Positions 14,882 through 23,243 of a stretch of 23,725 nt of DNA are shown piece by piece. The position numbers were made by a program, and so were the translations under genes. Numbering within the stretch: position 1 is the stretch's first letter; every line of letters starts with the position of its first letter. The DNA is from Planctomycetota bacterium (GTDB taxonomy: Bacteria > Planctomycetota > Planctomycetia > Pirellulales > Pirellulaceae). Location of the stretch: contig JAPLNJ010000337.1 in NCBI GenBank assembly GCA_026692885.1, forward strand, positions 1 through 23,725. Reading direction: 5' to 3'. Under the pieces are notes generated by a model that saw only the letters and a program-made list of their open reading frames with translations, searched no databases and was not told the origin of the DNA.

Positions 14882-15652
14882 ATGAACTCAATCAGCAGAA
14901 GACAAGTCCTCGGCTCCATCGGCTTGGCTGCGGGCGCGGGGCTGTGGTCCAGCTTCGGCAGCAGCCTGCACTCGGCGCCGCAGGACGAGCACAAACCGGC
15001 ACGGGACTGGAACTACATCCACCTCGACCCCGACGTGGTTGCCGCGGAAGCATATCGCCTGTTTGCTGATGGCGGTTGCATGTACGGGCTGTTCGGTGCG
15101 GTGGTCACGGGCCTCGCCAGCAAGCTGGGCGAGCCGTTCCGTTCCTTCCCGCTGCACATGATGCGTTACGGGGCAGGCGGCGTACGCGGCTGGGGGTCGT
15201 TGTGCGGCACGCTCAATGGCGGTGCGGCGGTGATCGGACTGCTTGAACCGGACAAGGAACGACAAGCACAACTCGTGGCCGAGTTGTTCTCCTGGTACGA
15301 AACGACGCCTCTCCCAGCCTACCAGCCGAACGATTTGCCGGCAGTGCCCAAGAGTGTCTCCGGTGCCGTGCTTTGCCACGTGTCGGTCCATCGTTGGTGC
15401 GAAACGTCCGGCTGCGAGGTGGAGAGCGAGGAGATGAAGGAACGCTGCCGACGACTGACCGCCGACGTGGCCGCCAAGACGGTGGAACTTCTCAACAGGA
15501 ATCTCCGAAAGGCCACCGATTTCGTCGGCTTGGCCCCCGAAGTGAAGTCGTGCGTGTCTTGTCACGGTAAGGATGACCGGGCCGACGCGTTTGGGACAAT
15601 GCGATGCAACACCTGCCATCAGTTGTCGAAGGCTCATCCGGAGGACGAGTGA
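14882..15652 (+). CDS. Tat-exported C_GCAxxG_C_C / split-Soret-like dihaem protein
   Basis: A 256-residue protein. A twin-arginine signal (SRRQVLG at 5-11, then a hydrophobic stretch to about 31) sends it across the membrane folded. The core resembles the C_GCAxxG_C_C redox family: GGCMYGLFGAV (Cys66), GWGSLCGTLNGGAAVIG (Cys108), and further Cys at 165, 173, 178 and 189. The C-terminus has two c-type haem sites, CVSCH (224-228) and CNTCH (242-246). This layout fits split-Soret cytochrome c-like proteins. It follows arsA by 138 bp on the same strand, with GGGAGA before the ATG at 14882; it may share the ars transcript or have its own promoter. Its electron partner is unknown. A role in extracytoplasmic redox chemistry linked to metal or metalloid stress is inferred from the location. 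Confidence 0.82.
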   Translation: MNSISRRQVLGSIGLAAGAGLWSSFGSSLHSAPQDEHKPARDWNYIHLDPDVVAAEAYRLFADGGCMYGLFGAVVTGLASKLGEPFRSFPLHMMRYGAGGVRGWGSLCGTLNGGAAVIGLLEPDKERQAQLVAELFSWYETTPLPAYQPNDLPAVPKSVSGAVLCHVSVHRWCETSGCEVESEEMKERCRRLTADVAAKTVELLNRNLRKATDFVGLAPEVKSCVSCHGKDDRADAFGTMRCNTCHQLSKAHPEDE

Positions 15653-15701
15653 GCCGATCTGGTTTGGGAGGCCAGCGACAGGAATTCACACCCTAACTTG
15701 A

Positions 15702-16142
15702 GTTTTGGCTTACCGGACGGCCCGGAACTGGTCGCAAGAGGAACTTGCCCAACGCACCGGCCTGTTTCGCGCCGGGATCAGCGCCATTGAGATTGGACGG
15801 CTGGTATCTTCCACGGCTGCCGCCTTGGCACTGGCCCGCGTGTTTTCCTGCGCGGTGGAGGATCTTTTCGAGTTGGAGGTGACGTCCGATTGTTCGCCCG
15901 ATTGGGCTTGGGAACCGCCGCAGGATGCGTGTCGTTACCGGTTGGCCGAGGTTCGTGGCCGCCGCTGGCTGTAACCAGCTGAAATGAGCCAACTCGGTCT
16001 GGCAGCCCACGACGGGGTCAGGGAGGCGGGGCAATTGCGGACCCACGCTCTCTACCGCAAGTACATCGAGCATCTGAACGCCCTGTCGCCCCCAGCCATC
16101 CTCCTGAGCGCACTCTCCTGCAACCCCCGGAGCTTCTCATGA
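15702..16142 (+). pseudogene. Remnant of HTH regulator with PBP-like domain
   Basis: The frame from a weak TTG at 15705 reads AYRTARNWSQEELAQRTGLF, then GISAIEIGRLVSSTAAALAL and ARVFSCAVEDLFEL. This is the HTH_3 domain of regulators that carry a C-terminal molybdate-binding-like (PBP) domain. The link to the second domain is still recognisable (CRYRLAEVRGRRWL), but a TAA at 15972-15974 interrupts it. The same frame resumes with GLAAHDGV, the expected next motif. The first residues are cut by a TGA at 15699-15701, and the PBP domain degenerates before 16142. It is a decayed gene, not a functional regulator. The TAA rules out selenocysteine readthrough at that site. Confidence 0.7.
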
Positions 16143-16193
16143 ACTTCCCCTCATCGAAACGCGGGTCGATCCTCGTGTTCGCGGCATCCATGG

Positions 16194-19088
16194 TTATCGC
16201 GGCGTACCATGCTGACCGTCGCGCGGTGACAGGGGGGCCTCGGTTTCGTCGTTCTCGTCGTCGGCCAAGTGCACGGCCCATTCCGGGTACGGCACTGCGG
16301 TCCCGCGTTGGGCACGCCACAGGATCCGGTTCAGGGCGTCCTCGGGCGCGCGGTCCACCTGGGAGAAATTCATCTGCTCGCAGGCCAGCGCATCGGCTCG
16401 CAGTTGCGGGTCCCGCAGCGACTGCGGATCGCCGTTCATCTGGTCCAGCCGGATGTTGCTGGGCAGGGCCGCGAAGGGCGTGAAATCGGCCGTGTCGGTG
16501 AAGCACTCGCGCAGCGGTTCGGCGCTGGCATCGAATTGGTTCAGCGGTGGCAGGCCGAGAATCTGTTCCATCGTCCGCAGCAGACTGATCGAATTGTATT
16601 GCGTGCTGACGACCGCCCGCCGCCGTGCATAGGGGCTGGCGACATAGGCCGTGGTCCGGTAGCCGCTGACGTGGTCCCAGCCGTTCTGCGGATCGTCCTC
16701 GATGGCCACGATCGCCATCTGCCGCCAGAACTTCGAGCGGCTCAGGCCCTCGACGATGCGGCCGAACGCCAAGTCGTTGTCGGCTGCCATCGCCGCGGGA
16801 GTCGGGCAACCGCGTTGGGTGCCGCTGGTATGATCGTTGGGCAGGCAGATCAGGGTCAACTGCGGAAACTCACCCTTGGCTTCGAACTCACGCAGTTCCC
16901 GTAAGATGAAATCGGCTCGGTACTGATCAGGCACCTCCAAGGCCCAACCGACGTACGCTGTAGGCGAGTAGGGACGCAACGTCTCGACGCAGGGCTGGCA
17001 CTCAAACAGCACCTCGCTTCCGCCGTCTTTCCAGGCCCGATAGCAGGCCAGGAAATCGGGGCCGCCCTGCCGAGCGGGATCGCGCCAGCGGACGCGTGGC
17101 TCCATGAACTCGCCGTAGTTCCGCAAGCTGACGCGGTGCCGCAGGGCATTGTCCCAGAGGAACCCAGCCGGCGAGTAGGCCAGCGCGTCGGACTCGTCGG
17201 CGCCCATCCCGTCCGGGTAGCTGCGCGGCCAGCCGACAAACGACTTTTCGAGGTAGTCGGTGCCGAACGCGCTCGTGCTCCACTGGTGGCCGTCGGCGCT
17301 CAGGATGCCGGCGCAGTAGGTATTGTCCAAGAGCACGAACTCCCGCGTCAGCTTGTGCTGGTTGGGCGTAATCCGTTCACCAAAGATGCACAGATCCGGG
17401 TGGCCGTCGCCCTCCGCCATGTCGCCCAGCACCTGATCGTAGGTGCGGTTCTCCTTGATGACGTAGACCACGTGCCGGATCAGGCTCGGTTCGCCGATCC
17501 GTTCGGGGATGGCACGCGGCGGCTGGCCGGGCCGTGGCGGCAGCAGGGCCTCGCGGATCCGCTCGTGACGGAGGTTGTCCCAGACCATCTGCGAGAGACG
17601 CGGCAAGTCCTCCGGCGCGGGCCGCGGGACCAGCGAGACGGAACCGTGGTAGAGGTGCGAGTTGAAGCCGGTCGTGCCGGCCGGTGCTGCATCCCGCTGG
17701 GTGGGCGCGGGCTGCAACGCATGGCCCTTGATGTTGGCGACGCATAACTGGCGGCGCGCCGCGTCGTAGATGATCGCTCCGGGAAACCAGCCCACGGGGA
17801 TCAGGCCCAGCAGTTTCGATTCCTTGTCCGCCGAATCAAACCGGACGACCGCGATCGCGTTCTGCGTGCCGTTGGCAACGTACAGGGTGCGGCCGTCGGG
17901 AGCAAACGCCAGGGCGTTCGGTGAAGCTCCCAACAGATCGTTCGGCGCCGGCTTCACCCAGATCGTCTCCACCACCGCGCCGGCGGCCGTGTCGATGACG
18001 CTCAGCGTGTCGGCGGCCGCATTGGCGCAGACGACGGATTTTCCGTCCGGCGAGGCGGCCAGCGCACTGGCGTGCAGACCGGTCAGGATCTCCGTCGTTT
18101 GTCCGGTTGCTAAGTCGATCACCGTGACGCTGCCTTCGCAGGCGATCTGGCGTTCGGGATCGACGCGCACCGTGGTGCCGCGGCCGGCGGGACCGATGGG
18201 ATCGCCCGGCTGCGGCCGGCGGCCGCCCCAGTTCGAGACATACGCCCGGTTGCCGACGAGCAATACGTCATAGGGCGCCACGCCGACGTCCCACGTGCGG
18301 ACCACGTGGCCGGAACTCGCGTCCAGTTCCAGCAGCGTGTTCGACAGATTGCCGCACACGTAGATCCGCTGGCCGTCCGTCGAGCAGGCCAAGCCGGACG
18401 GGATCTCCTCCTTGCGGCGCGGCGCCTTGGCGGGCGGCAACGGGATGCTCCGCGCCACGCTCACGGTTCCGTCCGGCGCCACGTCGAAGACCTTCAGGTC
18501 CCCATCGACGTTGCTCAGCAGCAGCCGCGTGCCGTCCGGCGTGAAGACCAAACCGGTGAAGCTGACTTGCCCTTTGGCCTGCGGCTCGATGATCTGAGGA
18601 CTCGTGGCGCCCGGCGAACTCGCCGAGCCTCCCGTCCGGATCGCGACGCGCTGCCGGACGATGCCGGTCGCCGGGTCCAGGAGGACCACTTCCGAGGTCT
18701 TGCCGGACACCGCCAGCAGGCGGCCGTCGGGTGACAAGGCGAGGGCCTGCGGCCGCAGGCCCGGCAGTTCGACCTGGGTTCCCAGCGGCGTGACGACCTG
18801 GTTCACCGGCAGGACGGTGCGGCCATCCGTCTGCCGGCCCACGCGTTCCCGGGTTTCGTCGGCCCGCGGCGGCGTCTCGGCGCCCGCGGCCAGCGCGGCC
18901 CAGCCACAGATGGCGGCAGCCCGCAGGATTATGGCCCCCGCGAGGAAGCTGCTTGCTGAAGCCTGTCGCACAAGGCCACAGGCCATCTCTGGCACAGCGG
19001 GCTTCCGTGATTCTCTTTTCCGCCGGGGCAATGGCGGCCGCCGCGGGGGTCGAGGGTCGGTGCCAGCCAAACGGGCAACGCATGCCAT
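16194..19088 (-). CDS. Secreted YVTN-propeller plus phosphoesterase (PF04185-like)
   Basis: A 964-residue protein. A long Arg/Pro-rich N-terminal region precedes a hydrophobic signal (about 45-70). Residues about 110-455 form a YVTN/Lactonase-like beta-propeller with repeated ALALSPDGRLLAVSG and LAFAPDGRTLYVANG motifs. From about 540 comes an alkaline-phosphatase-superfamily phosphoesterase domain: VVYVIKENRTYDQVLGD (544-555) at the metal/nucleophile site, GHQWSTSAF, PNDHTSG (751-757), and AIEDDPQNGWDHVSGYR (about 795-811). This family includes acid phosphatases and phospholipase C-like enzymes; the substrate is not known. The start at 19088 has AAGGAGA 8 bases upstream. It lies 93 bp after the ECF S-component gene on the same strand and may be cotranscribed, or may use an internal promoter (a TATACT box lies in the gap). 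Confidence 0.88.
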   Translation of the reverse strand: MACVARLAGTDPRPPRRPPLPRRKRESRKPAVPEMACGLVRQASASSFLAGAIILRAAAICGWAALAAGAETPPRADETRERVGRQTDGRTVLPVNQVVTPLGTQVELPGLRPQALALSPDGRLLAVSGKTSEVVLLDPATGIVRQRVAIRTGGSASSPGATSPQIIEPQAKGQVSFTGLVFTPDGTRLLLSNVDGDLKVFDVAPDGTVSVARSIPLPPAKAPRRKEEIPSGLACSTDGQRIYVCGNLSNTLLELDASSGHVVRTWDVGVAPYDVLLVGNRAYVSNWGGRRPQPGDPIGPAGRGTTVRVDPERQIACEGSVTVIDLATGQTTEILTGLHASALAASPDGKSVVCANAAADTLSVIDTAAGAVVETIWVKPAPNDLLGASPNALAFAPDGRTLYVANGTQNAIAVVRFDSADKESKLLGLIPVGWFPGAIIYDAARRQLCVANIKGHALQPAPTQRDAAPAGTTGFNSHLYHGSVSLVPRPAPEDLPRLSQMVWDNLRHERIREALLPPRPGQPPRAIPERIGEPSLIRHVVYVIKENRTYDQVLGDMAEGDGHPDLCIFGERITPNQHKLTREFVLLDNTYCAGILSADGHQWSTSAFGTDYLEKSFVGWPRSYPDGMGADESDALAYSPAGFLWDNALRHRVSLRNYGEFMEPRVRWRDPARQGGPDFLACYRAWKDGGSEVLFECQPCVETLRPYSPTAYVGWALEVPDQYRADFILRELREFEAKGEFPQLTLICLPNDHTSGTQRGCPTPAAMAADNDLAFGRIVEGLSRSKFWRQMAIVAIEDDPQNGWDHVSGYRTTAYVASPYARRRAVVSTQYNSISLLRTMEQILGLPPLNQFDASAEPLRECFTDTADFTPFAALPSNIRLDQMNGDPQSLRDPQLRADALACEQMNFSQVDRAPEDALNRILWRAQRGTAVPYPEWAVHLADDENDETEAPLSPRDGQHGTPR

Positions 19089-19181
19089 CGGTTCAGTCTC
19101 CTTGGGTTCGGCGAACACGCATCTCAGCCCTTCAAGAGTTGACGGCAGTATATCGCAGGCGGCCACCAGCTGCGCCGGTGA

Positions 19182-19811
19182 TTACGGGGCGGCGTAACGA
19201 GTAGCCCGCTCGATGGCCGGCGCGAGTCGCCACGCCAGGCACGCACCCACCGTGCAGCCGATGATTCCTAACGAAACCTTCAAGCAAACGTACCACGGGG
19301 CGTAGAACTGCTTCCACAGGAACGGCGCCAGGATCAGGTACATATAGGAATAGGCCAACACCCCGCGGAGAAGGGCTGCGCCCAACATCGCACGGAAGGA
19401 AACCAAGGCGTGGCCGACGAGCATCAAGTACAGATCCAGGCTGACGCCGCACCACAGGTAGTACGGCCACCAGGCCGGATTTAGGCCGCGACCGAGTAAT
19501 TGGCCGAAGATCCCCGCCCCGAATACTAACACCGTCGCCGCCCCCGGCTTGGGCACGAGTCGCAGACCCAGCAGCAACACCGCCGTGTACGGGATCGAGA
19601 AGACCAGAGCGTCGAGGCCCGGGACCTTGGCCAAGCCGATCTGCCAAGGGATGGCCGCCACGTAGAGCAAGCACATCAGCAGCGAGAGAGTCGCTAACTC
19701 GGCCGTCTTGAAGCGACGCAACGAGCGTTGGCGAAACGCGACCAACACGGCCGCAGCGGCAAGCACGAACAGGCCAACCACCGATGCCACATAGAATTCG
19801 CGCAAGGTCAT
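19182..19811 (-). CDS. ECF transporter S component, substrate unknown
   Basis: A 209-residue membrane protein with about six helices. Segments include FYVASVVGLFVLAAAAVLVAF, LATLSLLMCLLYVAAIPWQIG, ALVFSIPYTAVLLLGLRLVP, the KPGAATVLVFGAGIFGQLLG stretch and later helices ending in SLGIIGCTVGACLAWRLAPAI. The position after EcfT and the small all-helical make-up identify it as the substrate-binding component of an energy-coupling-factor importer. The VPKPGAAT motif and a first cytoplasmic segment rich in Arg fit S components for small vitamins or vitamin precursors, but no named subfamily is recognised. The ATG at 19811 overlaps the EcfT stop (ATGA), so translation is coupled. Confidence 0.75.
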   Translation of the reverse strand: MTLREFYVASVVGLFVLAAAAVLVAFRQRSLRRFKTAELATLSLLMCLLYVAAIPWQIGLAKVPGLDALVFSIPYTAVLLLGLRLVPKPGAATVLVFGAGIFGQLLGRGLNPAWWPYYLWCGVSLDLYLMLVGHALVSFRAMLGAALLRGVLAYSYMYLILAPFLWKQFYAPWYVCLKVSLGIIGCTVGACLAWRLAPAIERATRYAAP

Positions 19812-20593
19812 TGTATCGCTCCCATGCCTAGCACACCGCCTGGCCAGGCGGCGACGCATCCCGCGGCGGTTAGAACGGTCAGCCCCAACAGCACGGCCCA
19901 ATCCCATCGAGAGAACCTCAGTTCCCGCGCCGGGATGCGACGGGCCGAATAGGCGCGTACCTCGGCGGCCATCGCGATCTGCCGAGCACTCCGAAGTAGG
20001 GCTGTCATCAACGGCACGATGAGCAGCCGGAATCGCCGTGCCGCCGCCGACAAGCCTCTCCCGCCCGCCCCGCGCAGTTGCTGCGCGACCAGAATCCGTT
20101 TCGCCTGTTCGATGGTCTCCGGCAGGAATCGCAGGGCCAGCGTCAGCATGAACGCAAACCAATGTGGCAGGCCCAACTTGTTCAGCGCCAGGATGAGGTC
20201 GGCAGGGTGGGTGGTGGATACAACCAGGGTCCCGGCCGCCAAGACGGCGAGCAAACGTAGCGAGATCACCGCGCCGTACCACACGCCTTCGACCGACAGG
20301 GACAGGCCGGGCAGCACCTTCAGCAGTTCCGTCCGCGGTTCGATGGTGTAGAAGAATCCCTGAGAGACCGTCGTTCCGCCCACCGTAGCCCCGACCGCGG
20401 CGAACAAGAATCGCAACCTCGACAGGGGAGGGCGAACCAGGCACCACGGCATCAGCGTGATCGCCAGCAGTCCCGCAAGGAACCACGGCTGTTGGAAGAC
20501 GACCGCCAGCAGGGAGACTACGACGCTCCAGGCGATCTTCACGCGAGGGTCGAGACGGTGGAGCGATGTCGGACGTTCAAGGTAGGCCAGCAT
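19808..20593 (-). CDS. ecfT: ECF transporter transmembrane component EcfT
   Basis: A 261-residue membrane protein of the CbiQ/EcfT family. The N-terminus MLAYLERPTSLHRLDPRVKI, with the conserved Leu-Asp-Pro-Arg-Lys pattern, is typical. Hydrophobic helices follow, and then the two cytoplasmic coupling motifs that contact the ATPases: LVAQQLRGAGGR (Arg-Gly) and AAEVRAYSARR. It scaffolds the S component on the ATPase. Its start overlaps the end of the ATPase gene by 17 bp, and its stop overlaps the S-component start by 4 bp. Confidence 0.9.
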   Translation of the reverse strand: MLAYLERPTSLHRLDPRVKIAWSVVVSLLAVVFQQPWFLAGLLAITLMPWCLVRPPLSRLRFLFAAVGATVGGTTVSQGFFYTIEPRTELLKVLPGLSLSVEGVWYGAVISLRLLAVLAAGTLVVSTTHPADLILALNKLGLPHWFAFMLTLALRFLPETIEQAKRILVAQQLRGAGGRGLSAAARRFRLLIVPLMTALLRSARQIAMAAEVRAYSARRIPARELRFSRWDWAVLLGLTVLTAAGCVAAWPGGVLGMGAIQ

Positions 20594-21950
20594 CGGTGAG
20601 CCTCCCTTCGCTCAGCCGCAGGTCCCGGCTGGCAAACGCCTCAACCACCTCGTCGTGATGCGTCGAGAACAGCACGCACGCGCCGTCCTCACGTGCCTGC
20701 TCCACGATCAGCTGCATCAGACGGACCCAAGCCGACTGATCCAACCCTGTCGTGGGTTCGTCCAACAGAAGCAGTCGCGGTTTCATCGCCAGCACCGCAG
20801 CGGCGGCCAGAAGTTGCCTCTGGCCTCGAGACAGGCTACGCGGATGGGCTTCGCGGTGGTCGGACAAACCGATCCGCTCGATCAGTGAGTCGGTCGCCGT
20901 CTGCCGCCCAAGGTTCGTCGGCCCAAACTCGATTTCTGCTGCGACGCTTTCCGTGAAGAGTTGTTCGTCGGGATTCTGGAAGAGCAGGCCGGCAGTGCCC
21001 ACCAGGTCGCGCACGCTGGGCCGCGAGCGTCCAGCGATCGTCAGCTGACCGCGCACCGGCTGCAGCAGGCCGCAGAGCAGTTTGAGCAAGGTCGACTTGC
21101 CGGCCCCGTTGCAGCCAGTCAACGCGACCACGTCACCCGCCTGCAACTGGAACGACACGTCGGACAAGACCGGCGAGGAATCGGGATAGGCGAACGCCAA
21201 GTGCTCACACTCCACCATCGCGCCGATGCGGGCGCTGGATTCCTCGGCAATCCGGGCGGGGGCTGCGACGTTCGGAACTGGCCCGTCCGTGACGATTCGC
21301 CCGTCGTCGAGGGAGATGACGCGATCGACCAGGCCCTGCAAACCATCGAACCGATGCTCGGTCATGACGATGGTGTGTCCAGCGCGATGCAATTCCTGCA
21401 AGGCGGACAGCAACTCGGAGCGACTGCCGCTGTCCAGATCGCTGGTCGGCTCATCCAGGAGCAGGATCTGGCTGCCCATAGCCAGCGCCCCGGCGATCGC
21501 CAGACGCTGTTTTTGCCCGCCTGACAGACGGAAGGTCTCGTGATCCCGCAGCGTGCTGAGCGACATCTGGCCCAAGGCCCGATCCACGCGACGCAGGGTC
21601 TCGGCCGGCGGCAAGCCAAGGTTCTCGCAACCGAAAGCCACATCCTCTGCCACGCGGAGCATGAACAACTGCACTTCCGGATTCTGAAAGACGGTGCCCA
21701 CGCGGCGACTCACCTCGGCCAGCGGAACGTCACCTGGAGCCAAACCGTTGACACGAACTTCGCCTTGAAGTTCTCCGGCTACGACGTGCGGGATCAGCCC
21801 GTTGAGCAGATACAGCAACGTGGACTTGCCGCACCCCGAAGGTCCGGCGAGCAGAAGCCACTCACCTTCTCGAATCGACAGATTGACATCGTTGAGCGTG
21901 GGCCGAGTGGCGGTCGGGTAGACGTAGCTCACCCCCCGCAGTTCGATCAT
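20577..21950 (-). CDS. ecfA: ECF transporter fused double ATPase (EcfA1-EcfA2)
   Basis: A 457-residue protein with two ABC ATPase domains in one chain. Domain 1: Walker A GPSGCGKST (36-44), signature LSGGQ (142-146), Walker B LLLDEPTSDLD (163-173). Domain 2: Walker A GCNGAGKST (279-287), signature LSRGQ (373-377), Walker B LLLLDEPTTGLD (about 393-404). The fusion replaces the two separate ATPases EcfA and EcfA' of classical ECF systems. VFQNPE and LFQNPD Q-loops are both present, as in EcfA proteins. It starts 1 bp after the radical SAM stop codon, and its 3' end overlaps ecfT, so the set is one tight operon. Confidence 0.92.
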   Translation of the reverse strand: MIELRGVSYVYPTATRPTLNDVNLSIREGEWLLLAGPSGCGKSTLLYLLNGLIPHVVAGELQGEVRVNGLAPGDVPLAEVSRRVGTVFQNPEVQLFMLRVAEDVAFGCENLGLPPAETLRRVDRALGQMSLSTLRDHETFRLSGGQKQRLAIAGALAMGSQILLLDEPTSDLDSGSRSELLSALQELHRAGHTIVMTEHRFDGLQGLVDRVISLDDGRIVTDGPVPNVAAPARIAEESSARIGAMVECEHLAFAYPDSSPVLSDVSFQLQAGDVVALTGCNGAGKSTLLKLLCGLLQPVRGQLTIAGRSRPSVRDLVGTAGLLFQNPDEQLFTESVAAEIEFGPTNLGRQTATDSLIERIGLSDHREAHPRSLSRGQRQLLAAAAVLAMKPRLLLLDEPTTGLDQSAWVRLMQLIVEQAREDGACVLFSTHHDEVVEAFASRDLRLSEGRLTDAGLP

Positions 21951-21951
21951 G

Positions 21952-22662
21952 TTACCGCACCCGCTGAACGGCGAATCGCTCGTCGCGATGGGTCAGGTCC
22001 TTGGCTTGTTCCGACGTGAAGTGCGAGAACGTGACGCGATCCAGAAAGCGGCTCGCCGCCGCGACCGCTTCGTCCATCTCGTCCTCGGTCGGTCGTCGCC
22101 AGGGGGCGCCGGGCACGGGAATGTAGCCCAAGATGTGGAATGGGATCGTGCGGTCCACGCTGGCGACGAAGGCCGCGACCTTCTCGACCTGCTCGACGCC
22201 GCCCAGGTCCGGGATGAACACGGTGCTCGCCCGCATCTCCAGTCCGGCTTCGTAGGACCGCCGGAAGTTCTCGATGTTGGGGGCTACGGGGCGGCCCGTG
22301 TAGGCCCGATGCACGTCTTCGTCGAACGCTTTGAAACTGACGTTCGTGCCGTCCAAGTCGTTCGTGATCAGCCCCGATCCGTTGGTGTGTCCCAGACGCG
22401 TGATCACGCCCAGTTCCTGTTTGCAGAACGCCAGGAGTTCGGGCAACTGCGGATTGGTCGTCGGTTCGCCGCCCATGAAGTGCACGGCTTCCGGCTCCAG
22501 TTCGCGCAGGCACTCGTGGATTTCCTCGACGGGCAGGAACCGTTCCGGCCGAGGATCACCTTTTAGTTTGTAGGTACAGCCGCGGCAGCGGAAATTGCAG
22601 CCGTAGTTATGCACGGTCGCCCGCCGGTACTTCTCCGAATACGTGATCTTGTAGATCGCCAT
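21952..22662 (-). CDS. Radical SAM enzyme of the ECF operon
   Basis: A 236-residue radical SAM protein. The 4Fe-4S site is C-x3-C-x2-C (Cys22, Cys26, Cys29 in NYGCNFRCRGCTYKLKG). GGEPTT at 64-69 is the SAM-contacting motif. The rest is a partial TIM barrel (FKAFDEDVHRAYTG, VFIPDLGGVEQVEKV, FHILGYIPVPGAPWRRPTEDEM), similar in size to pyruvate-formate-lyase-activase-like proteins. No SPASM or other C-terminal Fe-S domain is seen. It is the first gene of the operon, with AAGGA before the ATG at 22662 and 1 bp to the ECF ATPase. The context suggests that it makes or modifies the compound, or a precursor, imported by the ECF system; the reaction is unknown. Confidence 0.88.
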   Translation of the reverse strand: MAIYKITYSEKYRRATVHNYGCNFRCRGCTYKLKGDPRPERFLPVEEIHECLRELEPEAVHFMGGEPTTNPQLPELLAFCKQELGVITRLGHTNGSGLITNDLDGTNVSFKAFDEDVHRAYTGRPVAPNIENFRRSYEAGLEMRASTVFIPDLGGVEQVEKVAAFVASVDRTIPFHILGYIPVPGAPWRRPTEDEMDEAVAAASRFLDRVTFSHFTSEQAKDLTHRDERFAVQRVR

Positions 22663-23243
22663 GCTGGGTTCCTTGATCCGCGATCGCCCGCCGCTTCATC
22701 CCGGTGCATTCGATTCAGCGTCCGTCGGCCTTCCCGGATAATACGAATTAGAGGTTCTTCACACTTCGCGGTTATTCTGATCCTGATCGCGGGATGGTGC
22801 AACAGGGTTTCCCAGGATTTCCTGGCGACGTGAGCGGTGCTTGCGTGAGCGGTGCTTGCGTCTTGACGTCGGGCGTTGGCAGACGCCAGACTGACGAATG
22901 TGATCTGTCGGAATGTATCTACAAGGGCGAGTTGGTGACGGCCCACACGCACACAGCTTGACGATGCCGACTCCCGAAAGGTCACTTGCTCCGTGGTCCA
23001 ACCCAAATCGGACCTGACCACGGAACAAAAAGGCAATCTGGTCTATTGCACGCGTCTGACGGCGGCAGTAACATATTTCCCGCATCCGTAATACTGCCGC
23101 CAAATCCTCCGTCAGGACTTGCGTATGATCCGGCATTCCCGCCTCGCGGTGCTCGCTTTGTCGAGGGCTTGGTACGGGCCACCACAGCGAACCACTCGAC
23201 CAGCCAGAACTCGACGAGCATCTCCCCATCAGGAGATGCAGCG
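22663..23243. other. Divergent spacer before the right-end lipoprotein
   Basis: About 580 bp without a supported gene. It separates the minus-strand radical SAM/ECF operon from the plus-strand lipoprotein. It contains a 15-bp tandem repeat (22830-22859) and a near-perfect palindrome CCAGGATTTCCTGG at about 22812-22825. A possible minus-strand promoter (TTGCAC, 17 bp, CAGAAT) lies near 22775-22803. Long open frames through here carry no recognisable protein features. Confidence 0.4.
22830..22859. repeat. Tandem 15-bp direct repeat, two copies
   Basis: GTGAGCGGTGCTTGC occurs twice in a row (22830-22844 and 22845-22859), followed by another GT. It lies in non-coding DNA and is probably a slippage duplication. 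Confidence 0.88.

Noticed and set aside
15972..15974. In-frame stop in the HTH regulator as a selenocysteine codon, given the nearby tRNA-Sec
   Set aside because: The codon is TAA, not TGA, and the N-terminus is also missing, so the gene is decayed rather than a selenoprotein.
17136..17747. Plus-strand frame within the phosphoesterase gene
   Set aside because: High-GC shadow of a strongly supported 964-residue gene on the other strand.
19812..20486. Upstream extension of the S-component frame to 20486 (434 codons)
   Set aside because: The added part is antisense-like, lies over ecfT in another frame and is not hydrophobic; the ATG at 19811 with the ATGA overlap is the natural start.
22830..22859. 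Two-unit repeat as a CRISPR array
   Set aside because: The units are only 15 bp, directly adjacent without spacers, and no cas genes are present.
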